Shown here in pieces: positions 38,430 through 48,795 of a stretch of DNA of 60,000 bases. The notes under the pieces are model-generated. The model saw only the letters and a program-made list of their open reading frames with translations. It did no database searches and was not told where the DNA came from. Source of the stretch: Lineus longissimus. Taxonomy: Eukaryota > Nemertea > Pilidiophora > Heteronemertea > Lineidae. The position numbers and the translations under genes were made by a program. Each line of letters begins with the position of its first letter. The stretch's first letter is position 1. Where the stretch lies: NCBI RefSeq assembly GCF_910592395.1, contig NC_088309.1, positions 16,248,599-16,308,598 of the forward strand, given 5' to 3'.

Positions 38430-40771
38430 CGTCGTATCCTAGTTCAAAAACAGTGGCACGTTTTTTAACCGCTAGGCCTATGAACTTAAAACTTTGTACA
38501 CAGCACCCCCTAGGTCAGGTGACCTCTGACACTGAATTTCGGTCCGATCTGATTCTCAACTTGGCCACCAGGGGGCCAAATGTCGATATCTAAAAAGTGT
38601 GATATCTCGCTTATTAGTGACTTGCTTTCGATGAAACTTTTGTTGTAGGTACTCATAGCAAATATACATCTTATATCATATGGGTTTTTAATTTGACCTA
38701 CTTTTCAAGGTCACAGAGGTCATATGGCGTAAATTGGCCGTTAGAGTGTAAACTATGGCACGTTTCTTAACCACTAAAGCTATGAACTTGAAACTTGGTA
38801 CATATAACCCCCTATATCACATAGCCTCTGGTGCTGAATTTCAGTTTGATCTGATTCTCAACTTTGCCACCAGGGGGCCAAAAGTGGAAATCTAAAAAGT
38901 GTGATATCTCGCTTATAAGTGACTTGTTTTCGATAAAATTTTTATTGTAGGTACCCATAGGAAGAGTACATCACATATCCTACGGGTTTTCAATTTGACG
39001 TACTTTTCAAGGTCACAGAGGTCATATGGCGTAAATTGGCCATTAGAGTGTAAACTATGGCACGTTTCTTAACCAGTAAAGCTATGAATTTGAAACTTGG
39101 TGCATATAACCCCCTACATCAGATAACCTCTGATGCCGAATTTTGGCTCGATCTGATTTTTTATTCGGCCACCAGGGGGCCATAATGGAAAAAGTAAGAA
39201 GTGCAATATCTTGCTTATTTTTAGTGATTCGTTTTCAATAACATTTTTATGGTAGGTTCTCCTAGCAAGGATACATCACATATCATATGAGTTTTTGATC
39301 TGACCTGCTTTTCAAGGTCACAGAGGTCAAATGGCGTAAATTTGTCGTTTGATTGTAACTATGGCACGTTTCTTAACCACTAAAGCTTTGAACTTGAAAT
39401 TTGATACACATGACTCCCTACGTCATGTAACCTCGGACACCGAATTTCGATCTGATCTGGTACTCAACTTGGCCACCAGGAGGCCAAAACTAAAATAGGT
39501 AAAAAGTGCAATATCTTGTTTATTATTGACTTGTTTTTGATGATATTCTTATGGTACTTACTCCAAGCAACGATACATCACATGTCATACTGACTTTGGT
39601 TTGACCTGTATACTATACATGTACAATGTTTCTTAATCTGGATGAATTACAAAGCACCAAATATCTATACGGTGAGCACAATGGCCCCTGGCCGTTTCAT
39701 TGCTACCTGTGACAGATTTTATCGCAACACCTGGTGCTACTTGTTTTGCCGGTTTGACCTTACCCCTCCTGGTTATGAAGAGGGCATCGTCACATGATGA
39801 CTTAACGCGACGCATGACATGATCAGTACACTTTGTGGGATTTTGTCCACAGTACAAGGTGGTGAAGAAAGTAGAGAGCAGAGCAGGAGGGGACGCATCA
39901 CCTTCCTTGAGGTCATCCAAATAAGGATTTTCAGGCAAATCCTTCTTTGGCACATCAAGTAGATGCTTCCTGAGTAAGAGAGCTGCCTTAGTGACAATTT
40001 GTTCATCATCGGAAGCATAGTCATATGCAACGCGTATTGCATCATCAGCAGTTTCTGAATTGTACATAATCAATCCTAATTTCTTTCCTAGTGGCATTTG
40101 AAATTTAAGTTTCTCACCAAACTTTCTCACCAAATTTCGCATTAGGCTTTGAGCGTTATTTAGAGGTGTTTCTGAGGCTATTTTGCAGAAGTCCAAATAC
40201 CAAGCATACACGAACGTAAGGAGTTCTGACCTTTTGTTGCTTATAACGGATTGTTCAACATATGCTTGAATATCCTCAATCGATGACGATGGATCGGTGG
40301 TCAATAAAAAGTCGACACTGCTACTGATAGCTTTGATTTTAACTCTGTTTTCAGAAAAGCACTTTTGCAAGAATGATGGTACTTTGCCTCCTTGGCGACG
40401 AGATCGATGCTACTGACTTTAGACAAAATCCTCGCATCATTCAAAGCCAATGCCGCTTCCTGAATGCTTTCGCCAGCCTTGAGATTTTCTCAAGCACCAG
40501 CAACCTCATGCACCCCCTTTTTGCGCTTTTTTGTATTGCCGCAAAACAAACATTGTGGTGGGAATATACCAGAAGCTGTCGGTTTTTCATCTGATGTTGC
40601 AGAACGTAAATGCAGTGTGCCGGAGGTTGTAGTGTCGGTTATGTCAGTCTCACCAGTGTCGTCAGCTGATGACTGTCTGGTTGAAACTGCCTTAAAGTTC
40701 TTATAACATTGAACATGATATCCATCCTTTTTCTCTGAATTTTCGGGTAGATCTAGAACATGTAGAACCAC
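37765..40771 (-). pseudogene. Uncharacterised transposon-family gene, two exons
   Basis: Exon 1 (40,771-39,707) has a CLFCGNTKKRKKG zinc-ribbon piece, KYHHSCKSAF, then a long helical region ending GVAIKSVTG at a donor (CACAG/GTAGCA). Exon 2 begins at 38,338 (GTTCAG acceptor) with LKCFGHSINYHCIEELETET and has GVAFNNFDELTN, SGADTLHDTMGILYQNV, PYRKKP and PMWVGYNAN; RYMPNMRQPI follows after an in-frame stop, before the similarity ends near 37,768. The phase fits across the intron. A TGA at 40,490-40,492, frameshifts near 40,365 and 38,245, and a TGA near 37,825 disable it. Similar proteins are abundant in cnidarian, hemichordate and mollusc genomes and behave like a transposon family. Function unknown. 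Confidence 0.6.
38354..39692 (+). mobile_element. GTC-repeat family element inside an intron
   Basis: GGCTCACC at 38,354 and GGTGAGC at 39,671-39,677 form inverted ends. The GTC microsatellite is at 38,393-38,432. Tandem ~303-bp monomers have AAGGTCACAGAGGTCA anchors at 38,707, 39,009 and 39,314, and CCACCAGGGGG or a close variant at about 38,565, 38,867, 39,169 and 39,473. It fills the intron of the minus-strand gene without touching its splice sites. Confidence 0.75.
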
Positions 40772-40869
40772 ATCGCGGTAGACTGACTTTTCAAAACCTT
40801 TTTCTTCCGCTTTGCTGCTACTTTTTTAGCCGTGGCCCATTGTTTTTCACTAAGTGGTAACACGTCCAC

Positions 40870-42895
40870 AGTGAGTCCCAGCCTGCTATAATGACTCATC
40901 AAAATGAGTAAAATCGATTATCCCTAATTCGACTCACTTTTAGTAAATTGACTCATTCTGGTGAGTCAAAGAATAAATGGGTCAAGGGGACTCACTTTGT
41001 GTGTCACTTGACTCACAGCTGACTCATCTCCACTTTGGGTCTTTTGACTCATTTCTTGGTCGATTGACTCACCCCTCCATTTGAATGACTCAGAAACATC
41101 TGAGTATACTTCGAGTCAAATAACTCGCAATTGAGTCAATTAACACGAAGGCCTAAGAGTCATTTCAAATCGGGTAAGCTGACCAAAAAATGTATCAACT
41201 GGAACGAAACAAATTATGAATTACAGTATTCAGTTAAAACAATTTATTAATGCAAAAATAGAACTGTAACAACATGTATCAATGATTAACTACACAATCA
41301 GGAATGAATGGCAAGGAATACGACTCCGCTTGTCACAACTAATCACAACTAATCGCATGCAATCGTGCACCTCAGAACACTTACACATGGTGATTTGGCC
41401 CCAAAGGCGAAGATACACCAAGTGACGTTGACTTTGTGACTTCAATGTTGGCAATTTCAAGCAGCCTCTGAGAACATGAAGGAGACATTCTGTCAGTTGC
41501 AAGTTTGGTAACACAAAATTTGAAATGGTTTATGAACCTGAAAAAAATATTACAATTTTGGCATGCACAGTTTCTTTTGTTGGAGAGGATATAATGTTCA
41601 AGCACACATCAAATCAAATGTTCACAAGTAATTTCTTTTGAGCAAGTTTCGTCACTAATGACACCACCTTCCGTGGTGTTGGCGCCTTGTCAGTCAGATT
41701 CAGGATGGCCTTCTGCAGGAATGACAGAGTGTTACTGATTTCCTTCGGATACTACATATTGAACACATAGTATGTTGCTAGCAAGCATTCGATTTCTTGG
41801 ATCAGCTCGAATGGTTCAGCGATTACTGCACTCTCGGCCATCACCCAATAATTCCTCTCCTCACCCTCAGGAAAGATTTTCCCTTCATATACCAACAGAG
41901 GGGACTGGACATTCTCTAGTTCCTGAAGATAGAAGATATACCCTCGGTCAAATCTAACGATTTCAAATATACTCTCTTATTGTTTAACTTTTCCTGTGAC
42001 AATATCTTAATTTGAACATGACAGACTTTCAAAAGATTGCCGCCTCTCCAATTTCATTGAAAAAATACCATGGTATCAGGTAACGAATTTCAGATCAATG
42101 TGGTTTTGAAACCTTGGAGGAATTACTAGTAATTATTGGAAAATGAATTAGTGCTAATGCTGATAGAACCCTACAGCATATGAACTTACCGAACCCTTCT
42201 CACAGATCAGGTGTTCCAGCTTTCCTTCATAATGCTTGGTAGTACCAATAAACAACTGTAGCCTACTGCCCCTATTCATTTTTGGTACCAAGAAATGAAG
42301 CTCCGACTAGAGGCTTAACTGTTGCCCGCATTCAAAGCCAGTGTAAAGTAAATGTACTGCTGTAGTTGGATGGTTGACTCACTCAGGTCAGTCAAATTAC
42401 TTGGGATTTTGAACTGATCGGGCTTGCATGTGGTGAGTCAAATGACTCGTTTTTGAGAGCAAGGGGTCAGGGTGGGCCTACTTTTGCGTGCAGTTTTGAT
42501 GACTGACCCCTTTATCAATTAGGAAGGATGTTTGACCCACTGATGAGGGCTACGCACCATCAGGCAGTGCAGAAAACAAAATAACATGCACGCTGATGTA
42601 CATTATTGTACACAATGCATACATGATGTACAGGGTTTGGAATCTGCTGCCAAAGTTTTGGCGATCACAAAATACCACGGCAATTAATACAAAAAATCAC
42701 TGATCCTAAGGAATCACAAGGCGTTCACAATTCAGTATTTGTAAAACAGATGTTTTAAATCATAGGATTATCAAGGATTGCACGGATTTTGTACGACCTG
42801 ACGTTCCAGAAATTCTGTGCTCCAAAATGGCAGACGATTTACCCAGAATGCAATGGACTCATCCTGATGAGTCAATTGACTCATCATTTCACTTT
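40870..42895. repeat. Repeat packed with TGACTCA words
   Basis: From 40,870 to 41,165 GACTC/GAGTC occurs about 14 times, nine of them as exact TGACTCA or TGAGTCA. More occur at 42,374, 42,436 and 42,857-42,885. Clustering at both ends of a ~2-kb stretch suggests subterminal repeats of one transposon. The interior has no recognisable gene. Confidence 0.5.
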
Positions 42896-42974
42896 CACTT
42901 TCACTTCTCAACATGACAGTGATTACAATATCCAGCAGCATTCAGGTCTTATAGATTCCTCGTTAATAATTATG

Positions 42975-43035
42975 GTATTTACGTAGGCCTATATAGCGCA
43001 TGTATCCGGACATTTGCCCGCTCAAAATGCTTCAC
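42975..43035 (-). mobile_element. LINE 3' tail fragment
   Basis: TATATAGCGCATGTATCC, then GACATTTGCCCGCTCAAAATGC, is the 3' end of the same LINE type seen at 35,566. Only ~60 bp is left. Confidence 0.55.
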
Positions 43036-43396
43036 ATTAAAGTGACAACGTTATGACGTCTGTCGCCAAAACATATCAACTATTTTATTTTTTAATGGAA
43101 AATGACCGCTAAAGCAAAATATGCGATTTTTCGCTTAATATTGATAATAAAAGGAACTATTCGATTGTTGGAGGGAATTCTGATCCTGACAGTTCCCTAT
43201 TCGTTCCACAAAACGGATTGATACTAGAGAGATTTGGCTATCCCGTTTCCGTGATCGAGATCGGGATAGATTGCGTCACGTTATCGCGTTCTCGATCTCG
43301 TTGACGTAACGTCGTCAGTTCCGTTCGGCTATGGCGCGGCTATGTCGTCAAGATACGAATTTGCCGATAGATGTCATCGTTGTGTAAAAAGTCCAA

Positions 43397-44175
43397 ATGG
43401 CGGCTAAGTTGAGTGTGCTCAAGTTGGCACTGTTGTCCGAAGATGACAACCTGCTTCTCTACTCGTTGGAAGATGCAAGTTCTTCATCATCCACCTTTGA
43501 CCCAAGTTATAGTAGATTTAATATAAATATGATCTCCGATGAGCAGAGCAAGGTGATGTTTAGGTTTACGAAAGATGAAATTTCCCGACTTGCCACTGCT
43601 CTGGACATTCCACCAGTCTACAAAGGTCCCGATAGGTCTGTGGTGACAGGGCAAAATGGCCTCTGTATGCTCCTACGCCGGTTAGTGTACCCAAATAGGT
43701 TATTGATGGCACCCCAAGACCTATTTGCAGGCCGACAGTGAACCAAAAAGTTTGTTATAGTGGACATAAAAGGGTGCACTGCATTATATTCCAGTCTGTT
43801 GTGGAAAGGGTCAATTTTACGATGAATGATCATGAGCAAACACCTATGTGTTTGTATGGGGATCCCGCTTATCCGGTGAGGGCTCAGCTTCTGGCACCAT
43901 TCAGGGGTGCCATTCTTACAGAAGATCAACAAGAATTCAACAAACGAATGAGCGCCGTACGAGAATGTGTTGAGTGGCAATTTGGAAAAATTGTTGACAA
44001 CTTTGCTTTCCTAGACTTCAAAAAAAATCTGAAATTGTACCTCCAGCCTGTTGGCAAGCTGTACATTGTAGGGGCTTTGCTGGCAAATTGCCACACGTGT
44101 CTGAATGGTTCTGTCACTGGTACCTACTTCAATGTCGACCCACCAACATTGGAAAACTACTTGGTCTTACAATAG
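43397..44175 (+). pseudogene. PIF/Harbinger (HARBI1-like) transposase, internally deleted
   Basis: The 43,397-43,741 ORF starts ATGGCGGC and includes FRFTKDEISRLATALDIPPV and QNGLCMLLRRLVYPNR, the N-terminal part of Harbinger transposases. The 43,738-44,175 ORF continues with YSGHKRVHCIIFQSVV, GDPAYPVRAQLLAPFRGA and EWQFGKIVDNFAFLDFKKNL (candidate Asp and Glu regions). The piece between them, and the segment after FQSVV that normally carries the first catalytic Asp, are missing, and the second ORF is in another frame. It is therefore a deletion derivative without an intact DDE triad. AATAAA at 44,348-44,353 follows. Confidence 0.8.
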
Positions 44176-44347
44176 GAATATAACATTTGGCATGTTTGGA
44201 GTTGATATGCATAACTTGCTGTCAGAATTAATTACCTTAGTATTTCATTCCAGCTTTAGGAAGACTGGCCAGGGGAGAAAAAGAAACAGTGAAAAATGGC
44301 CAACTCAAATTATATTTTTTGTCTGTTTTGGGGAGAATCTGTAATCC

Positions 44348-44417
44348 AATAAACTGTTGAAATTTGGCCTAAGTACAATAAAAAAGCTACATGTGGGAAC
44401 AACATTTACACTTTATT
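44348..44417. terminator. Convergent polyadenylation signals
   Basis: AATAAA at 44,348-44,353 on + serves the Harbinger transposase. AATAAA at 44,412-44,417 on minus serves the MYB-like gene. They face each other about 60 bp apart. Confidence 0.55.
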
Positions 44418-44581
44418 TATTCAGTTTAATTTGGTTCCATAAGGTGAAACAATGTAAACCATCTTGTCCCATCCTGGGTCAACATTCACAAGACCAGTTG
44501 ATCTGCTTATTTCCAACATTGGCTTGACCTCCAGTATGTTGAATTGTGCTTGGAGATTCAAGATGTGTAAAACCTGAAATG

Positions 44582-45890
44582 TTATTTGTTTGCCAACTTG
44601 AGGAGAGCCTCCATAAATCCTCTCCTTTCTTCATTTGCTCCTTCTAATCTTCTTTCTTCTATGGCTATCCTCCTCTCCTCTAGCTCATTCTTTTTCTGCA
44701 GATAATCCCCCACATCAAATTTTGATTTCTTAGGTGTTGGCTCCTCTGAAAAGAAAATGAAAACCATTCCAAAAACATTATTCCAATACAATGACATTTT
44801 AGCATGAGGGGGATGGTGTTGCCATTTGGTGTCTGCTCTTAGAACTAACAGTTCATGCTCATAGTGGTGGATTTAATTCAAATAGGATCGCCAGAGTATG
44901 AAAACTCAAAGAAAAGGGCCCCTGCAAGAAATAACCCTCAACAAATGGTGGTTCTGATTACTACTTAGTATGACAAATGGTGGTTCTGAGTACTATGACA
45001 ATCAAATTAAACTATAATTTTCTTTATCAATAGAGGACATACATGTAATTTGTGTACTAGTATGCGTTTGTCCGTTTGAACAAAAATTGATCAGCACTTT
45101 CTCTGGCCCAGGTTTTGTGAAACAGCCTGTATGCAAAGTGGTATGTGAGGCATTCTGTACACAGTTATGGACTTACTACTCAGTCCTTCCATCGCCTTTC
45201 GGCGGACCTCCTCTCCTTTCTTTTCCAATTCCTTTATCTTCTGGTCAACCTTGCCTTTTTTCTCTTTCTTGGCCTCCTCAGACTCCTCTTTTACATCACG
45301 AATCTCCTGTAAAAGTTGATCCCTCTCCGCATATTCTTCTTCTGTTCCTGATCTGAAATATGACGCATCATGGAAAGATTTAACATAATGTGTGCTTAAA
45401 ATTCTGAAAGAAATAAGTTTTTGGACTGAAAACCCACCTATTTCGACTGGTCTCCTTCAGCCTTCACTGACTGGGTGTTTTTAACCTATCATATCAATCA
45501 TGTTCAGAGGAATGAACATGATATAGGTCCTATTTATCATGTTTATTATTTGCATGAAATTGCTTTTCTTCATTCATGAGAAATTACTCATCTGTGAAAG
45601 CTCAAGGTGAGTAAATTCATGCTCACCGGCTTAGAGAATCATTGAATACTCACTTCTTCAGATTTGCCATATCCTCTTTTATATATGCAGTAAGAAGGAC
45701 ACTCAGTCTATCCTTTACTGATCTCTCTGTAAAGGGTTTGGCATCGGGCCGGAGTCGGGTAACAGCTTGTTTCTGCAGCAACTTTTTCCCATTTGGCTGG
45801 GTCCAAATATGGATTTACTGCAGCAACTTCTCTTAGAAATATTATGTCGATGGCTGGACAGAACCTTATGAACTTTTTCTCACTTGCCAT
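44582..45890 (-). CDS. Harbinger MYB/SANT-like DNA-binding partner, four exons
   Basis: Exon 1 (to about 45,655, ending MANLKK at a GTGAGT donor) begins MASEKKFIRFCPAIDIIFLR, then VNPYLDPAKWEKVAA, a MYB/SANT-like domain. Next is the exon 45,184-45,355 (SGTEEEYAERDQLLQEIRDV and a long Lys/Glu coiled coil; donor A/GTAAGT). The last exon, 44,582-44,755, has SKFDVGDYLQKK, then a repeated EERR/EERRL coiled coil ending at a stop. Splice phases match. A one-base frame change near 45,760 lies between KWEKVAA and VTRLRPDAKPF, so the copy may be dead. Harbinger elements encode such a protein to help the transposase enter the nucleus and bind DNA ends. It is convergent with the transposase. Confidence 0.65.
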
Positions 45891-48795
45891 GATGGTACAG
45901 TGGTGAGGTCACAATCAAAGATATAAATCTGAAAAAAATGATATTTGTGAGAAAATAAAATCTTCTAGTTACATTCCGTAGTGACAGTCCAAGTCTTTCT
46001 TTGTGGTAGTATGTAAACACTGAAACGTTTCAAAAGAAACAGGTCAAACAAAACGAGTCAAAGTTAAAAATATGGCATGAAAATAAATATTACTGAATGA
46101 TAATACTGATGATCCGTTAAATTGATAACAATAATTCTGTTTGCGTACTTTGATAGTCTGGATCGATTTTTAGGCGATGAATTTGGTAAATTGTTTGCAA
46201 CACGGCGACCCGCCTTGGCATTCCACATTTTCAGCGCAATAAGTAAATCGGCCTCGTCCCCGTGCATGCTGCATGTAATTTGATTGGCTGCTATTTTTAG
46301 ATTTGGAATAGATTGAGCTGTATAACCATAGATTAACGTCTTCGCAATTTGTCTTGTCTTTAGTGGGTGCAAAGCAACGGGGGCGGACGGTGACGTCACT
46401 GATTTCGGGCAGTTTTCAGCCTGGTTCCTTTATCCCAACTCCAGACGTCGCCACTTTCTAGAAGTGCGTTTCGGTTTGGATGAGATGATGAGACACTAGG
46501 TGTGTGTGCCTAGGTAGTCCTATAGGAGGGGCTTTCATATTGTGCCACTGAGCAGTCCATTAATGATCGTTTAATTCATGTCCACATTGTTTGGGGCTCT
46601 GGAGGGCAAACTACTGGTCGGATTGCTTGAAGTTTGGTTTTTATTGATTTTCACCTCAAAACCAAACAGGAATTTTTCATTTTAGTAACCATGGTAACGA
46701 AATAAATATTTTGTATGCATAGACTTAGTGCATTGGATTTGGACATTTTCCACTCTTCCCTCTTTAGTCAAACCCCCGGCGTGCGGGTTCGAATGGCGCA
46801 CGGAAAATGGTCAAAATTTCTTCGAACTCTTGACACGAAAAAAACCTCCCTCACCAATTTCCCATAGGTTCCAGGGCGGTTGAAAGGGCTTATGCATCGA
46901 AATCTTGCAACATTACATTACTTACCAAGTTCAGTAGCCTAATGCAGGCAAGGAGAGGAGAATGCAATAAAGTGACCTTGGTGTGCAAGGATCTACTGAC
47001 TACCGAGGGTCAGTGAGGCCGAGGGCGTGATAGAACAGCTGGATAGAATCTACATCTCCACGTCTAGTTTCACTTATCGGCCGTGAGGACAAATACGCCT
47101 GTGATATACATGTTGTAGGTATAATTGAAAAGACAATAAACTGTCCGTGAACATTATAAACAAATTTTAATATAGAAAATAATGCGTATTCAAATTATTC
47201 TACAAAAAAACCTACAGAATTGACCGGTTTTATTCTAGCTAAGCTAGAATTTCTCTCCGTTGCCAATCTGACAAGACTAAGATTCATAGTCGTGATGACT
47301 CAAGGTGATGCTTAAACAATACAAGGTAGAATAGCCAAAGATTTGGATGACTGCTCTGAATTAGGCTGACTCAAGGTGATGCTTAAACAATACAAGGTAG
47401 AATAGCCAAAGATTTGGATGACTGCTCTGAATTAGGCCAACAGAATGAAAGTCACCGCCCGCATGTCAGAATGGCATCGCCAAAAATCATTATTTTTGAA
47501 AAAATCCGAACCCAACTTAGCTAGATTCGCGTCAAAACAATATTTTTCCAATACATACTCCGTGTCCTCCCGCCCAAACGAAGCCTTGGAACATTGCCGA
47601 TCATCTACAAAGTCTCGAATGGTGCGAAGTCATCAACCAATCATAATTGAGTCTCTTTGCACTTCAGCTTTTGGTGATCGTATAACCCTGTCAGATGTGG
47701 TGGACTGTTTTCAGGTGTTTGGTGCCCTTTTTACCACATTTAAAATATAATGAATAATGAATAAAAGCCTCATTACTTTTTGAAAATGGTTGAAAGCTAT
47801 ATATTACTTTCATTCTGCTGGCCTTTTACATATATATACATATACATGTACAGTGTTCATTTTAATTCAACTCGATTTATAGTGAGAATGAGAACTAAAA
47901 AAGTAAAACATCTTAGAGTTAGGCTAAATTAAAGTAGAAAAGCCAATGAGACACATTACAGTGCACTGCAAGGGATCATTTATTAATGTAATTTTGCATT
48001 AGGTATTAGAAAAACCCAGTTCAACATTGGAAATGGTTTCACGAAAATTGCACGGCGTGAGTAAAGAGTGAGTTAACAGGGTTCATTCAAAATCTCGCTA
48101 AGAGTTACTAGAGTTTCTACCTGCTGAAAACACAATCCTTCTATAAGAAACTTCTTAAAAATAAAAATAAAATGGTTTTAACATTGGATACCAGTTGATG
48201 AAAATGATTATGATAAGTCAGATGTTGGGTGTTGGAGTACCGTACCGTTACACATAATGGAATATCTCCACCAACGAAAAAACTTATCACTCCTGAGACT
48301 GTGAACACATGTTCCAACAATATTTGGCTAAACACAATTCAATACAAGTTTCAGCAGTTTCTTCACTCTCATTATACGAGTCAACAGATACAATCATTTA
48401 CAAGCATACTAGTAGCTTGCAATTACATGGCCATGGCATATATGAGGTTAAGGCAAAATTAAGCCGATATCAAAATGCAAACTAGTATTCACTATAGATG
48501 TAGATTGTCCACGAGATAAAATCTGATTAATATTCAGCTATCCTATACAGGAAAGAAATCTACTACTCTACTACTACACACATGTGGACACAATTAACTA
48601 TCAACAATACTTTTTTAGTTCAGAACACATAGAAAAATTGACGTGGGTTCCCCATCTTGAGCTATCAAGGGTTATGAGCACTTCACCCCCCCCCCCTCTA
48701 TATTGAGCAAGTCATCAGTATACATACTCTGAGCTTAATTTACTGGTTCAGATGAGACAACCTGTATTTAACACTCAGTATGGAACTCACACAAA
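45891..48795. other. No gene; exact 71-bp tandem duplication
   Basis: GACTCAAGGTGATGCTTAAA and the following bases are repeated exactly with a 71-bp period (47,297-47,367 and 47,368-47,438). ORFs 46,064-46,399 (-) and 47,445-47,750 (+) have no recognised motif. A C-run lies at about 48,688. The right terminus of the Harbinger element should lie in the first kilobase but I could not place it. Confidence 0.5.
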
